The notes below the pieces were generated by a model. It saw nothing but the letters and a program-made list of their open reading frames with translations, was not told the DNA's origin and searched no databases. From Gracilariopsis chorda (taxonomy: Eukaryota; Rhodophyta; Florideophyceae; Gracilariales; Gracilariaceae), in contig NBIV01000145.1 in NCBI GenBank assembly GCA_003194525.1, positions 62,001 to 126,000 of the forward strand: DNA of 64,000 bases. Direction: 5' to 3'. A program made the position numbers and the translations under genes. This document shows, piece after piece, positions 31,713 through 43,500 of this stretch (position 1 is its first letter; each line of letters opens with the position of its first letter).

Positions 31713-34700
31713 TCACGGTGAGGGAGGCGGTTCACTACGGTTCCGACGCCAGGAGGCGGATTGCCATGCATCACACACTGTGATTGGCTGGCCGCTGGCG
31801 GCAAGTGTCGCGCGCGGTCTTTCCACGACGCGGGTCTTGACTGTACTCCTGACGCCGGCCGGCGGTATGTACGTGTACACCTTTCCACTGTTTGGAATAT
31901 CGGGCTTCGTCCGCGTGACAGTGGCGTCACAGTGTCCATTTGTGGGGCTCTGCGGTAACGCACGCAGTGTCAACCACACTCTCTGTGTGCGCGGTTGCTT
32001 TTCAGCTCACCACGAAACTGGTTATGACCGAGGTTGTATGTGCTCCGTGCTCGGAGATATCATTCGCCACATTAGTGACCACACCGAGTCCGGTTCCCTA
32101 CTTCCTCCTTCGCTACCCAGCGACTCGCTCGACAGGGGAGCATCCAGGTCCGCGGAGACGGCCTTCTCGCTTCGCGATGCGTTCAACTCCTCCCTGCTCT
32201 GGGGGTGCTCATCCGACGATGCCGTATTCCCGATGCGGGCTCGTCCACTGTTCCCAACCTTCTCCCGTGCCGGGCTTACCACGCGTTCCGTGACGGCAGT
32301 ACCCTTGCTCTGAAGGGCCTCGGCTAGCGCAGGGTGCGGCGCGAGGGAACTCGCTCGCGAAGCCGTATGAAACGGGACACCGTCCGACGCCGGAGCTTCC
32401 TTCCGCGATGGCGCGATCGATTCCCGTCCCTCCCCCTCTTTAGGTGAGAGGGCGGTGGGTTCAGGCTGAAGGACCTCCGTGGGCGGAGTAACGGTTAGGC
32501 GTTTGGGGTCAAGCGTGCGTTGCACGATGCGCGCGGCGCGCTCAACCGGTTGATCGGCAATCGGAAGATCCGAAAGTCCCCGTTCCGGGTGCGGTAAGAC
32601 GGGTGGGCGGGACGGAAGCAGATTATCCGTTGGCGGAGTTACGAGGTCATCCTCCGGGATTGTCACGAGCGGTGATGAGCCCTCAGGGGGCGCAGGCGCG
32701 TGGGCTACGCGGTCGCGTGAGACGCGTTCAAACTGGTTATCGATGTCCAGTACGACTGTGTCGTCGGCGACGGAAACCACCCGATAGGGTCCATTCACTA
32801 TCGGTGACAACTTGTGGCGCTTCTCCTTTTCGGGATTATAATATTCCTTTCGCAGGAAGACAGAATCCCCTTCCGAGACCTGGGGTATCGGGGTACGAAT
32901 CTTCGCGTCGAAGTTCTGTTTGTATGCCTCCTGGGCTTTTCCCATAGCCTTTCGGGCGGTAGGGACCATGTTCTTCAATCATTCCTTCCAGGAATCTCGA
33001 TATAACCTTGGTGAAGGGTACCCCGAGACGTTCGGTTGCGCTTCAATAGCCATGGGTGGCGGAATCCGAGACAGGACCAGCTCAAATGGAGCGAGGGTCG
33101 TGACCCGGTGTACCTGGGTGTTATACGCGTACGTAATAGCGTCCGTGTACAAGTCCCATTCCATGGGGTGATCCGCGACATACGCGCGCAGTGCGTTGAG
33201 CATAGTACGATTGAATCGTTCCACTTGTCCGTTACACTGCGGGTGGTAGGTGGTAGTAAACATATTCTTGATTCCCAAGATTCGACATACGTCCTGAAAG
33301 AACTTCGAGGTAAATTGAGGTCCGTTGTCGGAGAGTAGATGTACCGGCGGTCCGTAGGCAAAGACTGAGTGGGTTACGAACGCACGCGCAACCACGTCCG
33401 CGGTAATCCGTTTGAGCGGTACTGTTCTCACCAACTTTGAGAAGCGGTCAGTAATGACGAGAAGATACTTGTAACCACGTTTGGTTTTGACAAGCTCGCC
33501 CAAGATATCAATAGCGACATATTCGAGTGGCGCCCGTGCCTGGAATAGTGTTAACTTCTTCGAGTACTTCCGAAGTTTCACATTATTCTTCGCACATTAC
33601 ACGCACGAGCGGCGAACTGCATAGCAGTCAAATGCGATAGCAGGCCAATAGAAGTCCCTGCGAAGGGTCAGGTATAGTTTCCTCCCGCCAAGATGTGCAC
33701 CCAACTTCGCGTAATGCGATAGATGCAAGAAGCGCTGCTGCAACGTGTGAGGTACAACGATCTGTGGGGCCCGTGTCAGCGACCTGACTAGGTAGCCTCG
33801 ATCGTTCACCGCAAAGGGTATCTGTGCACCCCCGTTAAGACGGGCACGAATCTGGGCACAGAAAGGATCCTGCTGTTGTTCACGGATCATTTCCTCAGAG
33901 GATATGGGAACAACCTGGCCATCCGGAGGATCCGTAGGGCTTGCAGCCAGAATATCATCACAGATGTCATCCCCATTCACGTCTGGGTCGTCTTCTTCCG
34001 TTCCATCCGGGGATTGTGCCATGAAACATGGTATTTCCAGATCGTCGACCGGTTCGGTTTCCGCTGATGTTCTTAAGCGTGATAGGGCGTCAGCCTGAGT
34101 ATTCAGGGATCCCTTCTTGTAGAGGACATCAAATGTAAATTCCGAGAGTCGGAGACGCCAACGCATGAGGCGGCCCGACGGTTCTCGAATTTCGAGTAGC
34201 CAACGGAGAGCCGAGTGATCGGTGTGAACCTTGAAATGGTTACCCATAAGGTATGGGCGAAGCGTTGCCAACGACCAAACAACAGCAAGACACTCCTTCT
34301 CGGACACCGAGTAGTTGCGCTCGTGAACGTCCAACGAACGTGACAAATATCCGATCGGATGTCTTTCTCTTTCTTCCGTGACTTCAAACAACGCACAACC
34401 CACCTGGTGGGCACTTGAGTCAGTATCCACTTCGAAGGGTAAGTCCGGGTGCGGTAAGGCCAGAACTGGCGGGGACGTTACAGCGTCGACAAGAGACGAG
34501 AATGCTGACGACTCAGCCTCGTCAAAGACGTCCAGTTCGGTGGGTTGTCCTTTCCGGAGGAGTGCGTTAAGCGGTGCTGACAAGTCGGCGAAGTTCGGGA
34601 CGAATCGGCGATATACATTGCAAAGTCCTAGGAAGGATCGAAGCTCCGTTTGATTAGTCGGATGTTTCGCCTCTCGAAGTGATTTCACTCTTGCTTCATC

Positions 34701-36389
34701 GATTGAAAGCTGTCCGGGGCGGATGATGTGTCCCAGATATTTTACCGAATCGGCGCAGAACTCACACTTTCCCAACTTCAGGGTGATGCCCGCGTTGCGG
34801 AGCACTGTCAAGACTTCCCGGACATGGGACAGGTGATCGTCCAAGTTATTGGAGAACACTATAATGTCGTCCAAGTATACCAGACAGCTGGTCCATTTGA
34901 ACCTCGCCAAGAGGATATCGATTGCCCGTTGGAATGTAGCTGTGGCATTCGTTAGTCCAAACGGCATTCGCTTAAAGCGATATAGTCCTTGATGGCACAC
35001 AAACGCGGTCTTATCACGATCTTCTTTCCTAATAGGGACCTGCCAGTATCCCGAATTGGCATCAAGGGTAGTGAACACTGTGGCGCTCCCCAGGGAGTCA
35101 ATGTACTCGTCCATTCGTGGAATCGGATAGACTTCCTTGACGGTAACCGCATTCAGGCGGCGGTAATCCACACAGAAACGCCATGATCCATCCGCTTTTG
35201 GAACAAGGACAACAGGAGAAGCCCAAGGGGATTGTGCTGCTTCGATAACTCCAGCTCGCAGCATCTTCTCCACCTGAGATTTCTCTTCCCCCCTTGCTTT
35301 AGGGCCTGCCCGATATGGGTGCTGTGCAATAGGCCGTGTATCCGGCAACAAATCAATCCGATGTTCGGTTACCCCTATCGTCCCCAGGGAACCGTCCCAC
35401 ATGGCGGTAAAGTCCCTGAGCATGTCACGAAACTTCTCACGATGAGATTCATTAATGTGATCCAGGTCCAACTTATCCAAAGCCTGTTCTGGGTCTAACG
35501 CAGTATCTGCCGATGCTGAAGTCGTGCTCTTCTGAGCTTCTTCGACAGTCGAATCTGAACTTTCCCGGGCGGGATCCAACGGAACGAACGGGACCTCCTC
35601 CCCCTCCTTAGGGTCTTGTATTCCGAGAACGTCGGATATCGGAATCTTTGTAGGAAGGATAGCCAACGGATGCGGAAGCATGTTGCCCAGGACCTGGTTT
35701 TTAACCAACCACTGAGTGGTAGTTCCGAGGTTAGCAACGAGAACCTTAAAGGGTTTGTCCGGCTCGACGGATACGATCCCATTTGCTAATGCGAGACGGC
35801 GCTGTTCGTAGAGCGAGAAGAGCGGTTGAACAACCTGCAACCCGTGGTGTTTGGATGTTACCGAGACCCACACCTGAGATTCCTTCGGGATCGAAACTGG
35901 TTCCGCGACGCGAATCTTCGTAGATGCTCGATCCACATTGGACGCTTCCTGAGCAGCAGGTAAAGGTACCCGTTTACGGGAGGCGTGTCGCAAGGGCTTC
36001 CGTACAATCGGGATGGTCGAACCGTTGGCCAATACCACGGATCTGGAGCGAGGGCGGATAGCTTCCACGAAGCGGTCACAGAAATCACAACCGAGGATGA
36101 CCGGTGCAGCAAGAGAATCGCATACGATGAAGTCCAACTTCACCACGTAGGTGCCTAGTCTGAGTACCAGAAAAATTGTTCCAAGAGTCTGGAGCGGGTT
36201 GTTATTAGCGTCCGCCAGATCCAGACTTGGACCAATGCGAATGCAATTCCGCATGGCGGGTGGAATAATCCTGATATTGATCAGGTTCGGAGCGGCACCT
36301 GTATCCAGGACAGATAACTGACGAGCCATGAACTGGTTAGAGAGAACGAGGTCACTATAAACTTTATAGTTCCTCTTGGCCATTACCAA
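31713..36389 (-). pseudogene. gypsy Pol (PR-RT-RNase H-IN), in-frame stops
   Basis: Frame open from the gag end to 33597, then 33581-32979, 32978-32022 and 31979-31713, all in one register. LSVLDTGAAPNLINI is the protease D-T-G. RT has FCVDYRRLNAVTVKE, LDANSGYWQVPI and CLVYLDDIIVFS (catalytic Y-L-D-D). RNase H has FEVDTDSSAHQVGCAL. The integrase zinc finger ends RRSCV-stop-CAKNN, and the core has YVAIDILGELVK, LLSDNGPQFTSKFF and NGQVERFNRTML (D-D-E). The integrase is followed by a long Pro/Ser/Glu-rich tail. Stops are TAA at 33597, TGA at 32979, and TGA at 36393 just before the protease. All could be single changes. Otherwise undamaged over 4 kb. Confidence 0.88.
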
Positions 36390-36580
36390 AACTCAATCCG
36401 GGATGCGGAGGTTACGGGACCGTATCCACGGACGACGCAGAGCCACTAAGTGGTCCGAGCTCACGTCTTCTTGAGCCAGTTTCCTCGTAAGGATTTTGGC
36501 AGGGGAGCGAAGCAGTGGCGCCTCAGGCGTCTTCAACTTCGGCTTGGAAGACACCCCTCCCGTGGGGGAGACTCCCAAGA

Positions 36581-38623
36581 TTAGTTTTTCGGGACCGAAT
36601 CGACCGCTGGGTGCGGATGAGCCCGTTCCGAAAGGTTTGGGTTGTTACCGTTCGCGGTTTTCGCGGCTTCTCGAGCTTGAGCATTGTGGACCGCAGTCTT
36701 TGCGTCTTCATACGAATTACTCGGGACACGAGCCTTATGCTCCGGTGGGAGATTATCATAATTTCCCACGATCTTCCACATCTCGCGAATGGGGAGGGTA
36801 CACTGCGACGCAATATGACCTTCAAGGTAACAAATGTAGCAAATCAGCGGGGCTGAACGTGTTCCGGTGGCGTGGGACATCATTCCGCGGTGCTGAGGGT
36901 GTTGTTGTTGTAATGCTAGTTGCTTCGGGTTGGACCATCCCGGGTGGGAGTGTCGTGTGGCGCTCGACGCGTAGGCTAGCGGGGCTGGGGGAACCAGACC
37001 GGGGTTTGCGTAAAAGGCCGGATCTACCACGGGTGGTGTAACCGTGGACGGCAGTTCCGAGGTTGCCAACGACTGTTCAAGACTGCCAAGATACTGGATG
37101 TTATCCGCAAATCCGGAAGGTGGTCCCGGGTTAGGGAGAGATGCCGAGGAAGCCTCGTTCTCGACGAAGAGAGCCTTCGACGACCGACGCCTCGGGTCTC
37201 TCGCTCTGAGGGTGTCACCCTCAGCCTGCGCGTACTGGACCAGTTCCAGATACGTCGCCTTGCGCTTCTCTTCCCTGTAGCGGGACACCAGTGCTTTGAT
37301 ACCAAGATCTAAACCATCCACCAGCATGGAGCAACGCTCAAAAGCGGTAAACACATTTCCACAACGATGAAACGTTTTATTCAAGCGAGTTGAATACGAC
37401 GTTTCCGTTTCACCAGGCTTCTGTTTCGTATCGCGAACCGCCACGATGGCTTGACTGATTGCAGTTCCCGTCGCGTATGACCTGAGCAGGTAGTGTAAAG
37501 CCTCGGGCCAGCACGTAACACCTCCTTCTGAGGCCCTGGACGAACCCCTGACCGAGTTGTACTGATCTTCAGCCATTCCTGAAAGAAAGTAGGGCAACGC
37601 AACGTATGCCTGCGCCTCACTCATTTCGAGTACGTCTGCTTCCTGCACAAAGCGGGCCAGAAAATCCAACACGAGGATCGGATCTTCACCGGAGAAATTC
37701 TGCTTAAGCATCGTCACATTCATACGACGTATGAGATCCTTCACCCGACCGGTGTCTCTCGAACTTCGAGTGCCCGAAGAGTCTTCCAATCGGTAATAAC
37801 GATAGGACAACAGCTTCCTGTAAAGGGGATTCGTCGGTTTCAATTCCTTCAAGCCGAGATGACGGCGACCTTTCTCCCGCGCACGGATTGCTCCATGGGA
37901 GGTGTAGGTAGCCCTCGAACTAGGTTCTTCTCCGCGACGGCGGCCTCTCCCTTCACGCGATGATCTCGAAGGCGAGCTACTCGAACTTGTTTCCGAGTCG
38001 GAACTTGACGAAACTTCATAACGATGAACTCTCTTTCCAGGGTGACGGGGGAGGTGACTGGAGCGGTGTTGGGTTGAGATGACCTTCACTTCCTCCTGTC
38101 TCGGAGCGTTCAGGTCTTCTCTGAGCAACGCTTCCAGCGTGTCCATACGTCCGGTTACCCGCATCATATGGGTTTTAACGTCCTCCACGAACTCCCGATA
38201 TCCTTCTACGAAGGCAGCCGGAGTACCCAGACACTCCAGAATGGAATTCACATCAGCTCTCAGGAGACGAATATCTCCCGAATAATCCCGAGCCAGGGAG
38301 TCACTCCATCGCCGTTCCAACTCGGTAACTTGCTGCGAGAGGGAGGCGTGGGCCACATTGGCAATGTCGATTCTCGACTCGAGGAGATGGTACTTAGGCG
38401 ACCCGGGTTTCGGGGGGACAGCCGACGGCGTTTCGACCACCGGAGGTGGCGTAGTGGCCACAGCTGTCACGGCTCGAGGCACCGAGGTTGCCGATGGGAT
38501 TCCTTGGGATTCCAGACCGACGGCATCGGTAAGTAGTTGTTCCGGAACGGACCTTCGTGATCTCGCCGCTGCGGCGTTCCGCTGCGGACCATTCCTGGGG
38601 GAACTCGGAGCTGTGGGCATCAT
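36581..38623 (-). CDS. gag: gypsy Gag polyprotein, 680 aa
   Basis: Open from ATG 38623 to TAA 36581. The N-terminal half has Ser/Arg-rich tracts (about residues 200-240, SSSSDSETSSSSSPSRSSRE). A capsid-like region runs from about 290 to 480 (NFSGEDPILVLDFLARFVQE; ETSYSTRLNKTFHRCGNVF). A zinc knuckle CYICYLEGHIASQC lies at residues 595-608, with the regular C-x2-C-x4-H-x4-C spacing. Gag forms the particle and packages the RNA. Pol lies in the -1 frame and continues straight across the gag stop (CCG AAA AAC TAA, 36592-36581). Undamaged in this copy, in contrast to pol. Confidence 0.88.
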   Translation of the reverse strand: MMPTAPSSPRNGPQRNAAAARSRRSVPEQLLTDAVGLESQGIPSATSVPRAVTAVATTPPPVVETPSAVPPKPGSPKYHLLESRIDIANVAHASLSQQVTELERRWSDSLARDYSGDIRLLRADVNSILECLGTPAAFVEGYREFVEDVKTHMMRVTGRMDTLEALLREDLNAPRQEEVKVISTQHRSSHLPRHPGKRVHRYEVSSSSDSETSSSSSPSRSSREGRGRRRGEEPSSRATYTSHGAIRAREKGRRHLGLKELKPTNPLYRKLLSYRYYRLEDSSGTRSSRDTGRVKDLIRRMNVTMLKQNFSGEDPILVLDFLARFVQEADVLEMSEAQAYVALPYFLSGMAEDQYNSVRGSSRASEGGVTCWPEALHYLLRSYATGTAISQAIVAVRDTKQKPGETETSYSTRLNKTFHRCGNVFTAFERCSMLVDGLDLGIKALVSRYREEKRKATYLELVQYAQAEGDTLRARDPRRRSSKALFVENEASSASLPNPGPPSGFADNIQYLGSLEQSLATSELPSTVTPPVVDPAFYANPGLVPPAPLAYASSATRHSHPGWSNPKQLALQQQHPQHRGMMSHATGTRSAPLICYICYLEGHIASQCTLPIREMWKIVGNYDNLPPEHKARVPSNSYEDAKTAVHNAQAREAAKTANGNNPNLSERAHPHPAVDSVPKN

Positions 38624-38748
38624 ACTGCAGATAGCCGTCCACGGCTTACTTCACCAGTCCCACGGCTTGGGAATCTCAACGAATGAGCAAAAAGGGATAA
38701 AAGGAAAAGGGGAAGCGGACTTCCGACAGGCCGGATTGAAAGCCAAAC

Positions 38749-38770
38749 CCGTTCTAGGTCGGGAGACCAC
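38749..38770 (-). other. primer-binding site region
   Basis: Minus-strand sequence after the 5' LTR starts AG then TGGTCTCCCGACCTAGAAC. This is the usual TGG start, but it differs from the TGGTAGCATC used by the other elements; the tRNA was not identified. Confidence 0.55.
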
Positions 38771-38771
38771 T

Positions 38772-39684
38772 TGTGGTGCAATCCCGGTGTGGGAAAGGCA
38801 CCCAAGGCAGCTCGAAGCCTTGCTCTCTTGGAGAGGTAGGCCCAGCTGGGTAGAGCCCTCCGTGTCCCGTATGACGGGTGTAACTCCGTCGGGAGCCTGG
38901 ATGTACCTCGGAGGTTTAGGGGTTAGAACGGGTCGGAACCACGGCTGGTACGGAAGTAGCCTGCGAGCAGGGGAACAAAAGAGGGAAAGGGACCACCCGA
39001 CGGGGGCGTGCAGAAAGCGGGAACAGACCCCGGAGGATGGTGCCGATACACACACACGAACACGCACCGCGCGGCGGTTAGGGGATATGAGGGGAAGAGA
39101 TGGTCTCACGGTCTCACGACACACGTCGGAAATATCTATACCCAAAACTGGGGCGGAGATAGGGCCTGTACGGGCGGTCACACGACAACAATGAATACCA
39201 CGAGTGGTCACAACCCACTGGGTACGACGAGCACGGTCTCCTCGGTGGTGCGAGTCGGGTGAAACTAGCGGGCAAGCGGTGTACCTCCGCGAGGAGTTAG
39301 ACACTTCGCATGGCGAATAGAGTCAGAGCCGAACTCTGCCTTCTTTTCTTGGTTAGCTCGCCGTCGTGCGGCCGACGCTCAAGTACTAGCTCAGTGCAGT
39401 ACAGTAGGTAGTGCACTAGCCTAAGTAAAATTAACCCCTAAACTACACTAAAATAAGTAGCCATTTTGGGCCTCCTGGCCGAGGCTGTAGCCACGTGTCC
39501 ACCACCCTTGCCCGGCAAGTACCACAAAATATGAATGTTCCCATAACCACCCTGGGTAACCCGACCGCTAATTAGCCCGGTAAACGGGGGCTAAAATTCA
39601 TGCATCCCGCTTCATCGATCGCACCGAGTACACCTCAGATATGAGTTTCACCATCGCCCGTACGCGGGAATGTATTGCACTACA
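38772..39684 (-). repeat. 5' LTR of the 28.1-kb gypsy element
   Basis: 913 bp, same ends as 28100-29012, followed by GTTCC at 39685-39689. Confidence 0.92.
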
Positions 39685-39689
39685 GTTCC

Positions 39690-39864
39690 ATTCTATAGGA
39701 GCTCATTGGCTATAACTTTGTCATTCTCTCAGATTGGCTTTTCTTGGAAAGGCCCAATCACATCACAATATTCGCTGATCAGTCTCACATTCGTGAGTTT
39801 CATAAACGAGCATGGTTTGAGCATTCATTTATTACTGTATTCACAGCCTTATCATCGGCAGCAT
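39690..39864. other. spacer between two retroelements
   Basis: 175 bp of older sequence; no gene. Its last five bases, AGCAT, are the target site of the next element. Confidence 0.5.
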
Positions 39865-40020
39865 TGTAGCTGTGTCTAGCTTTGTGTCTTCTCCACTGTC
39901 TCCCTCCTCCCATCATGCTGGTGAAGGCAGATCAGCGAGGTCATTTATTTGGTGCCTCCAGTCGGGACGAGTGGACTGTAAACCACGTCCCAACTGGTGG
40001 CCAGTGTGTCTCCATTCACA
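39865..40020 (-). repeat. 3' LTR of the 39.9-kb copia element
   Basis: TGTAGCTGTG to CCATTCACA on the plus strand; 156 bp. Confidence 0.92.
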
Positions 40021-40031
40021 CCGTCCCTCGC
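40021..40031 (-). other. polypurine tract
   Basis: Complement of CCGTCCCTCGC, reading GCGAGGGACGG next to the 3' LTR. Confidence 0.7.
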
Positions 40032-40286
40032 AAGCAAGTCATTCGGCGCAGATTGCGACTAATCTACTCTATGATTATGAAGCATAGTAACCACCATTAA
40101 AAACCTGTACCACAGCAAAACCTTATAGGAAAAATCCGCAGTCTAGGAAAAAGTATGATACCCTTACTACATCCAATACTAATCACCATGAAATATAAGA
40201 ATCTACTTTCAAAACAAAATTTGGTAGTATAGAAGCAAGGTTAGTTAGAAATCAACATATTCAGATAATACTTACAAGTAGCAATA

Positions 40287-40575
40287 CTACTTTGTCAAGC
40301 CACAAAGTAATGTCAGTCTTCTGAGCTTGTCAAAGACAACAGGCTTAGTAAATATGTCGGCAGCTTGCACATCAGTCCTTATTGACTTCACGTCAATTAT
40401 CTTGGTCTCCAGCAGCTCTTTTATGTAGTGATGTTTTAGAGCAATATGCTTGTTCCTTTCCGAGACCTTCGGACTCTTTACGATCGACAAAGCACATTTG
40501 AGGTTCATCCTCCAGGACTGATTCGTTGCGTAGTTCCCAGAATATTCTACGCAACCACATTAGTGGTTTTCCACA
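40287..40575 (-). pseudogene. damaged end of the copia polyprotein
   Basis: Continues the RNase H domain after the stop: CGKPLMWLRRIFWELRNES, then after a frame change and small deletion SPKVSERNKHIALKHHYIKE and DVQAADIFTKPV to LCGLTK. Matches 61690-62019 of the related copy. Loss of this tail removes the last part of RNase H. Confidence 0.8.
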
Positions 40576-43500
40576 TTATGACAATGCAATGTACTCCGCC
40601 TCTCCAGACGACAGAGCAACAAGAGTTTGCTTCTTGGTCGTCCACATTACAGGTGCCTCGTTCACCTTTATTAATAATCCTGTCGTAGACTTTCTCGTCT
40701 CACGACAACCGGCCCAATCTGAGTCACAGTATGCCTCCATTGGTGCTTTGTTATTAGCGGGAAAGAACAAGCAAAGACCCTTTGTACCCTTCAAGTATCT
40801 CAGTACTCTTTTCGCATGCCCGACATGCCTCATGCATAGATCATGGACCTGCCTTGCCAGCATTGAAGCGGCAAACATGATGTCTGGCCTCGATGAGACG
40901 GCTAAGTACATCAAACTTCCTACCAGTTTCCGGTAGCGGTCATGTACGCCTAATGGAATACGCCGTTCGTCCTCTCGACGAGCTGTGATGTCGTATTGTG
41001 ACGGCAATGGAGTTCGAACAACGTTGGAGTTAACCAGACCATTTTCCAGCAGTATCTTGTCAATATATCTGCTCTGTTGTACCTTTATTCTGTTCTTGTC
41101 CCTCGTTATGTCAAATCCAACGAAACGTTTCGCCTCTCCAAGGACCTTAACCTTAAAGAGGTTCTGCATCTCTGTCTTGAAGTCTTCCAGAAGAGACCGG
41201 GAGTTACAAGATGTCAGTAAGTCATCAACGACCACTACGATGGCCAAGGTTCCGCTGTTGGACTTGTATATATATAGTCGGCTATCGGTGCTCGACTGCT
41301 TGAATCCCAAGCGCAATAGCTCATTGTGCATGAGAGATCCCCATATTTGACCGGCTTGTTTTGCGCCGTATATTGACTTTAGAAGCAAGCATACCTTTCC
41401 AGGAACAAATGAGGAACCAGATGCGTTTTGGGGTTGTTCCATGATTAGAGGCTGGTCTAGATCACCGTACAGGTATGCATTGCTAATATTCATAGTCTCT
41501 AGTATCAGGCCCTGAGCTGCGGCCTTTGCCAACAAAAGACGAATGGTTTCAAGACGGGCAACCGGGGCGTACAAGTTGTCTGGGTCGTAATCCAAGTAAG
41601 GGCGTTGCAGGTCGCCCCGTGCTACGCAACGCGGCTTTGGAAGGATACGCGGAGGGTCGGAGCTTAATAATTTTGCTAAGAACCTCCATAAGAATGGCAA
41701 TGGTTTCATGCCAGGTTCTCTATCAATTAGCTTCCAAGTTCCTCTTTCCACCAACGCATCGTACTCTCTGTCGATTGCTTCTGCCCATCCCGGCATCACT
41801 CTGGCTTCTTCAAAGCTCTTGGGGACTCTGCCATCATCCCCGAGGTCTTTGGAGCGTGAGTGTGCGATAAGGCAATGAGCAAGAGAAGCGTCTAGATGGT
41901 CTTCATCATCTTCACCCATAATGTTCTCGGCTTCGTATTGTCTGAGAGACGAGAACTCCATAAGGTCTTTGATTGAAGGGAGGGACTCCTTGGTAACCTT
42001 GAAATCTGCCTCGCGGCACTTTATTACCTTTCCCATGGATGGGATGTATATCCTATACAGTTTCCGTGGTCTTTGCATCCCCACGAAGTGTCCAGGAATA
42101 GCGCGTGGTAGGAACTTCTCATTTGTGACGGTTTCAGGCCTGTATATGAACGCGTGGCCTTCTTGCCCGAACTTCCGTAAGTTTGTGAAGTCCGGTTTTC
42201 GTCCGAACCATAAGGTGTAAGGAACCTTCATTCCTGCTCGATGATTTGGTAGGCGATTTCTCAAGTAGTTTGCGTGTGAAATGGCTTCTTCCCATAGCTC
42301 ATGCGGTAGCTTGGAGGCGAACAGGAATGTTCTAGCCATCTTCCACAAGTCTTGGATGACTTTCTCTGCTACACCGTTCGATTGGTGTGCGTACGGTGGG
42401 GTGAACTCTAGTACTATACCATTTTCCATCGCGTATGAGACGAAATCGTCTGACCTATTCTCACCCGCTCCGTCAAGGCGAACGCGGTATATTAGGTTGG
42501 GAGGTAGTTCGGTTTCCGCGCGAGCCTTGTACCAGCGGACAGATTCAAAGAATTGTTTCTTCTTACTTAGAAAGTATATTGAGCTTGCCCTTGTGTTGTC
42601 GTCAATGAGGACTTGCATATACTTCGATCCTTGTAAAGAGGTTGAGGTTATGGGTCCAGTGAGGTCGGTGTGCGTTAACTCCAAAGGTCTCTGCACTACC
42701 GAGTTTGATTGCCGAAGTGGAGCACGCTTGGTGCCGGCGTCAATGCACGGAGTGCATATGACGTTGTTGAATTCGTCTGGGGAGAGTTTAGGTACCCCTT
42801 GACACAAATCAATGCATGTCAAGAGTTTCTCTCTTCCAGGGTGTCCGAGTTTCTCGTGCCAATCCTTGGCTCTGTTGTCAGGTGCATGTGTTGCAGCTTG
42901 TACCTGTGGTGGTGATACGGGGCTCGGTAGGGGATAAAGTACGTCCTTCGGGGTGGAGTGTTGTATGACTTGGCCCGTTGTGCGGTCTTTAATTACGAAT
43001 CCGTTTGAGTATTGCACCTCGACGTAATTCACCAGGACAGATAAGGATACCAAGTTAGAGTCGAAGGTTGGGGTATGTTTGGAGGGTAACATGGGTCCGG
43101 TTCCTAAGGGTAGCTTTATTTTTCCACAGCCTACGATCTCTGACTGGTGGTCGCAAGTGTTTACGGTTTGCGGAGGTGTTTGGTGATATTCCCAGAACAA
43201 CGATTTGTCCTTGATGAAAACATGACTAGCCCCAGAGTCCAGCCATGTTGGGGTTATGTTGTCCTGTTGGAGACTGGCATTAGCTAATGCTATGAATCCG
43301 CGGTAGTGGTTCCTGTCTCTGTCGCCGTGGTGGCGGTTAGCGTTTGGTCGCCCTTGGTTGTGGGCGTTGGTGAAGTTGTTAGAGTCCCAAGCTCGATTGT
43401 TATTGCGTCCTTCGCCTTTGTTATGTTTATTATTATTGGTGTTTTTATTGTTGGGCTGTTGTTGGTTTTTATTTTTCTTGCGCCAACATTCGGCCCTGAT

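Larger units (their letters stand above)
28100..39684 (-). mobile_element. Ty3/gypsy chromodomain element with antisense gene
   Basis: 11,585 bp with 913-bp LTRs at each end that differ at only about ten positions by eye, and the perfect 5-bp duplication GTTCC. The minus strand codes for Gag (38623-36581) and Pol (about 36578-31240; protease, RT, RNase H, integrase, chromodomain). Pol has in-frame stops, so this copy is not autonomous as it stands. Between the pol end and the 3' LTR lies about 2.2 kb with a large ORF on the opposite strand. That addition makes the element roughly twice the length of the other gypsy element in the window. Confidence 0.92.

Noticed and set aside
31699-32313. 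204-codon plus-strand ORF
   Set aside because: Antisense shadow of the pol tail; composition mirrors the Ser/Pro-rich coding strand. Unlike 29188-30546 it has coding sequence on the other strand.
32979-36395. Repeat-induced point mutation (RIP) as the cause of stops
   Set aside because: LTR differences of the same element are a mixture of transitions and transversions and few in number, unlike the heavy C-to-T pattern of RIP.
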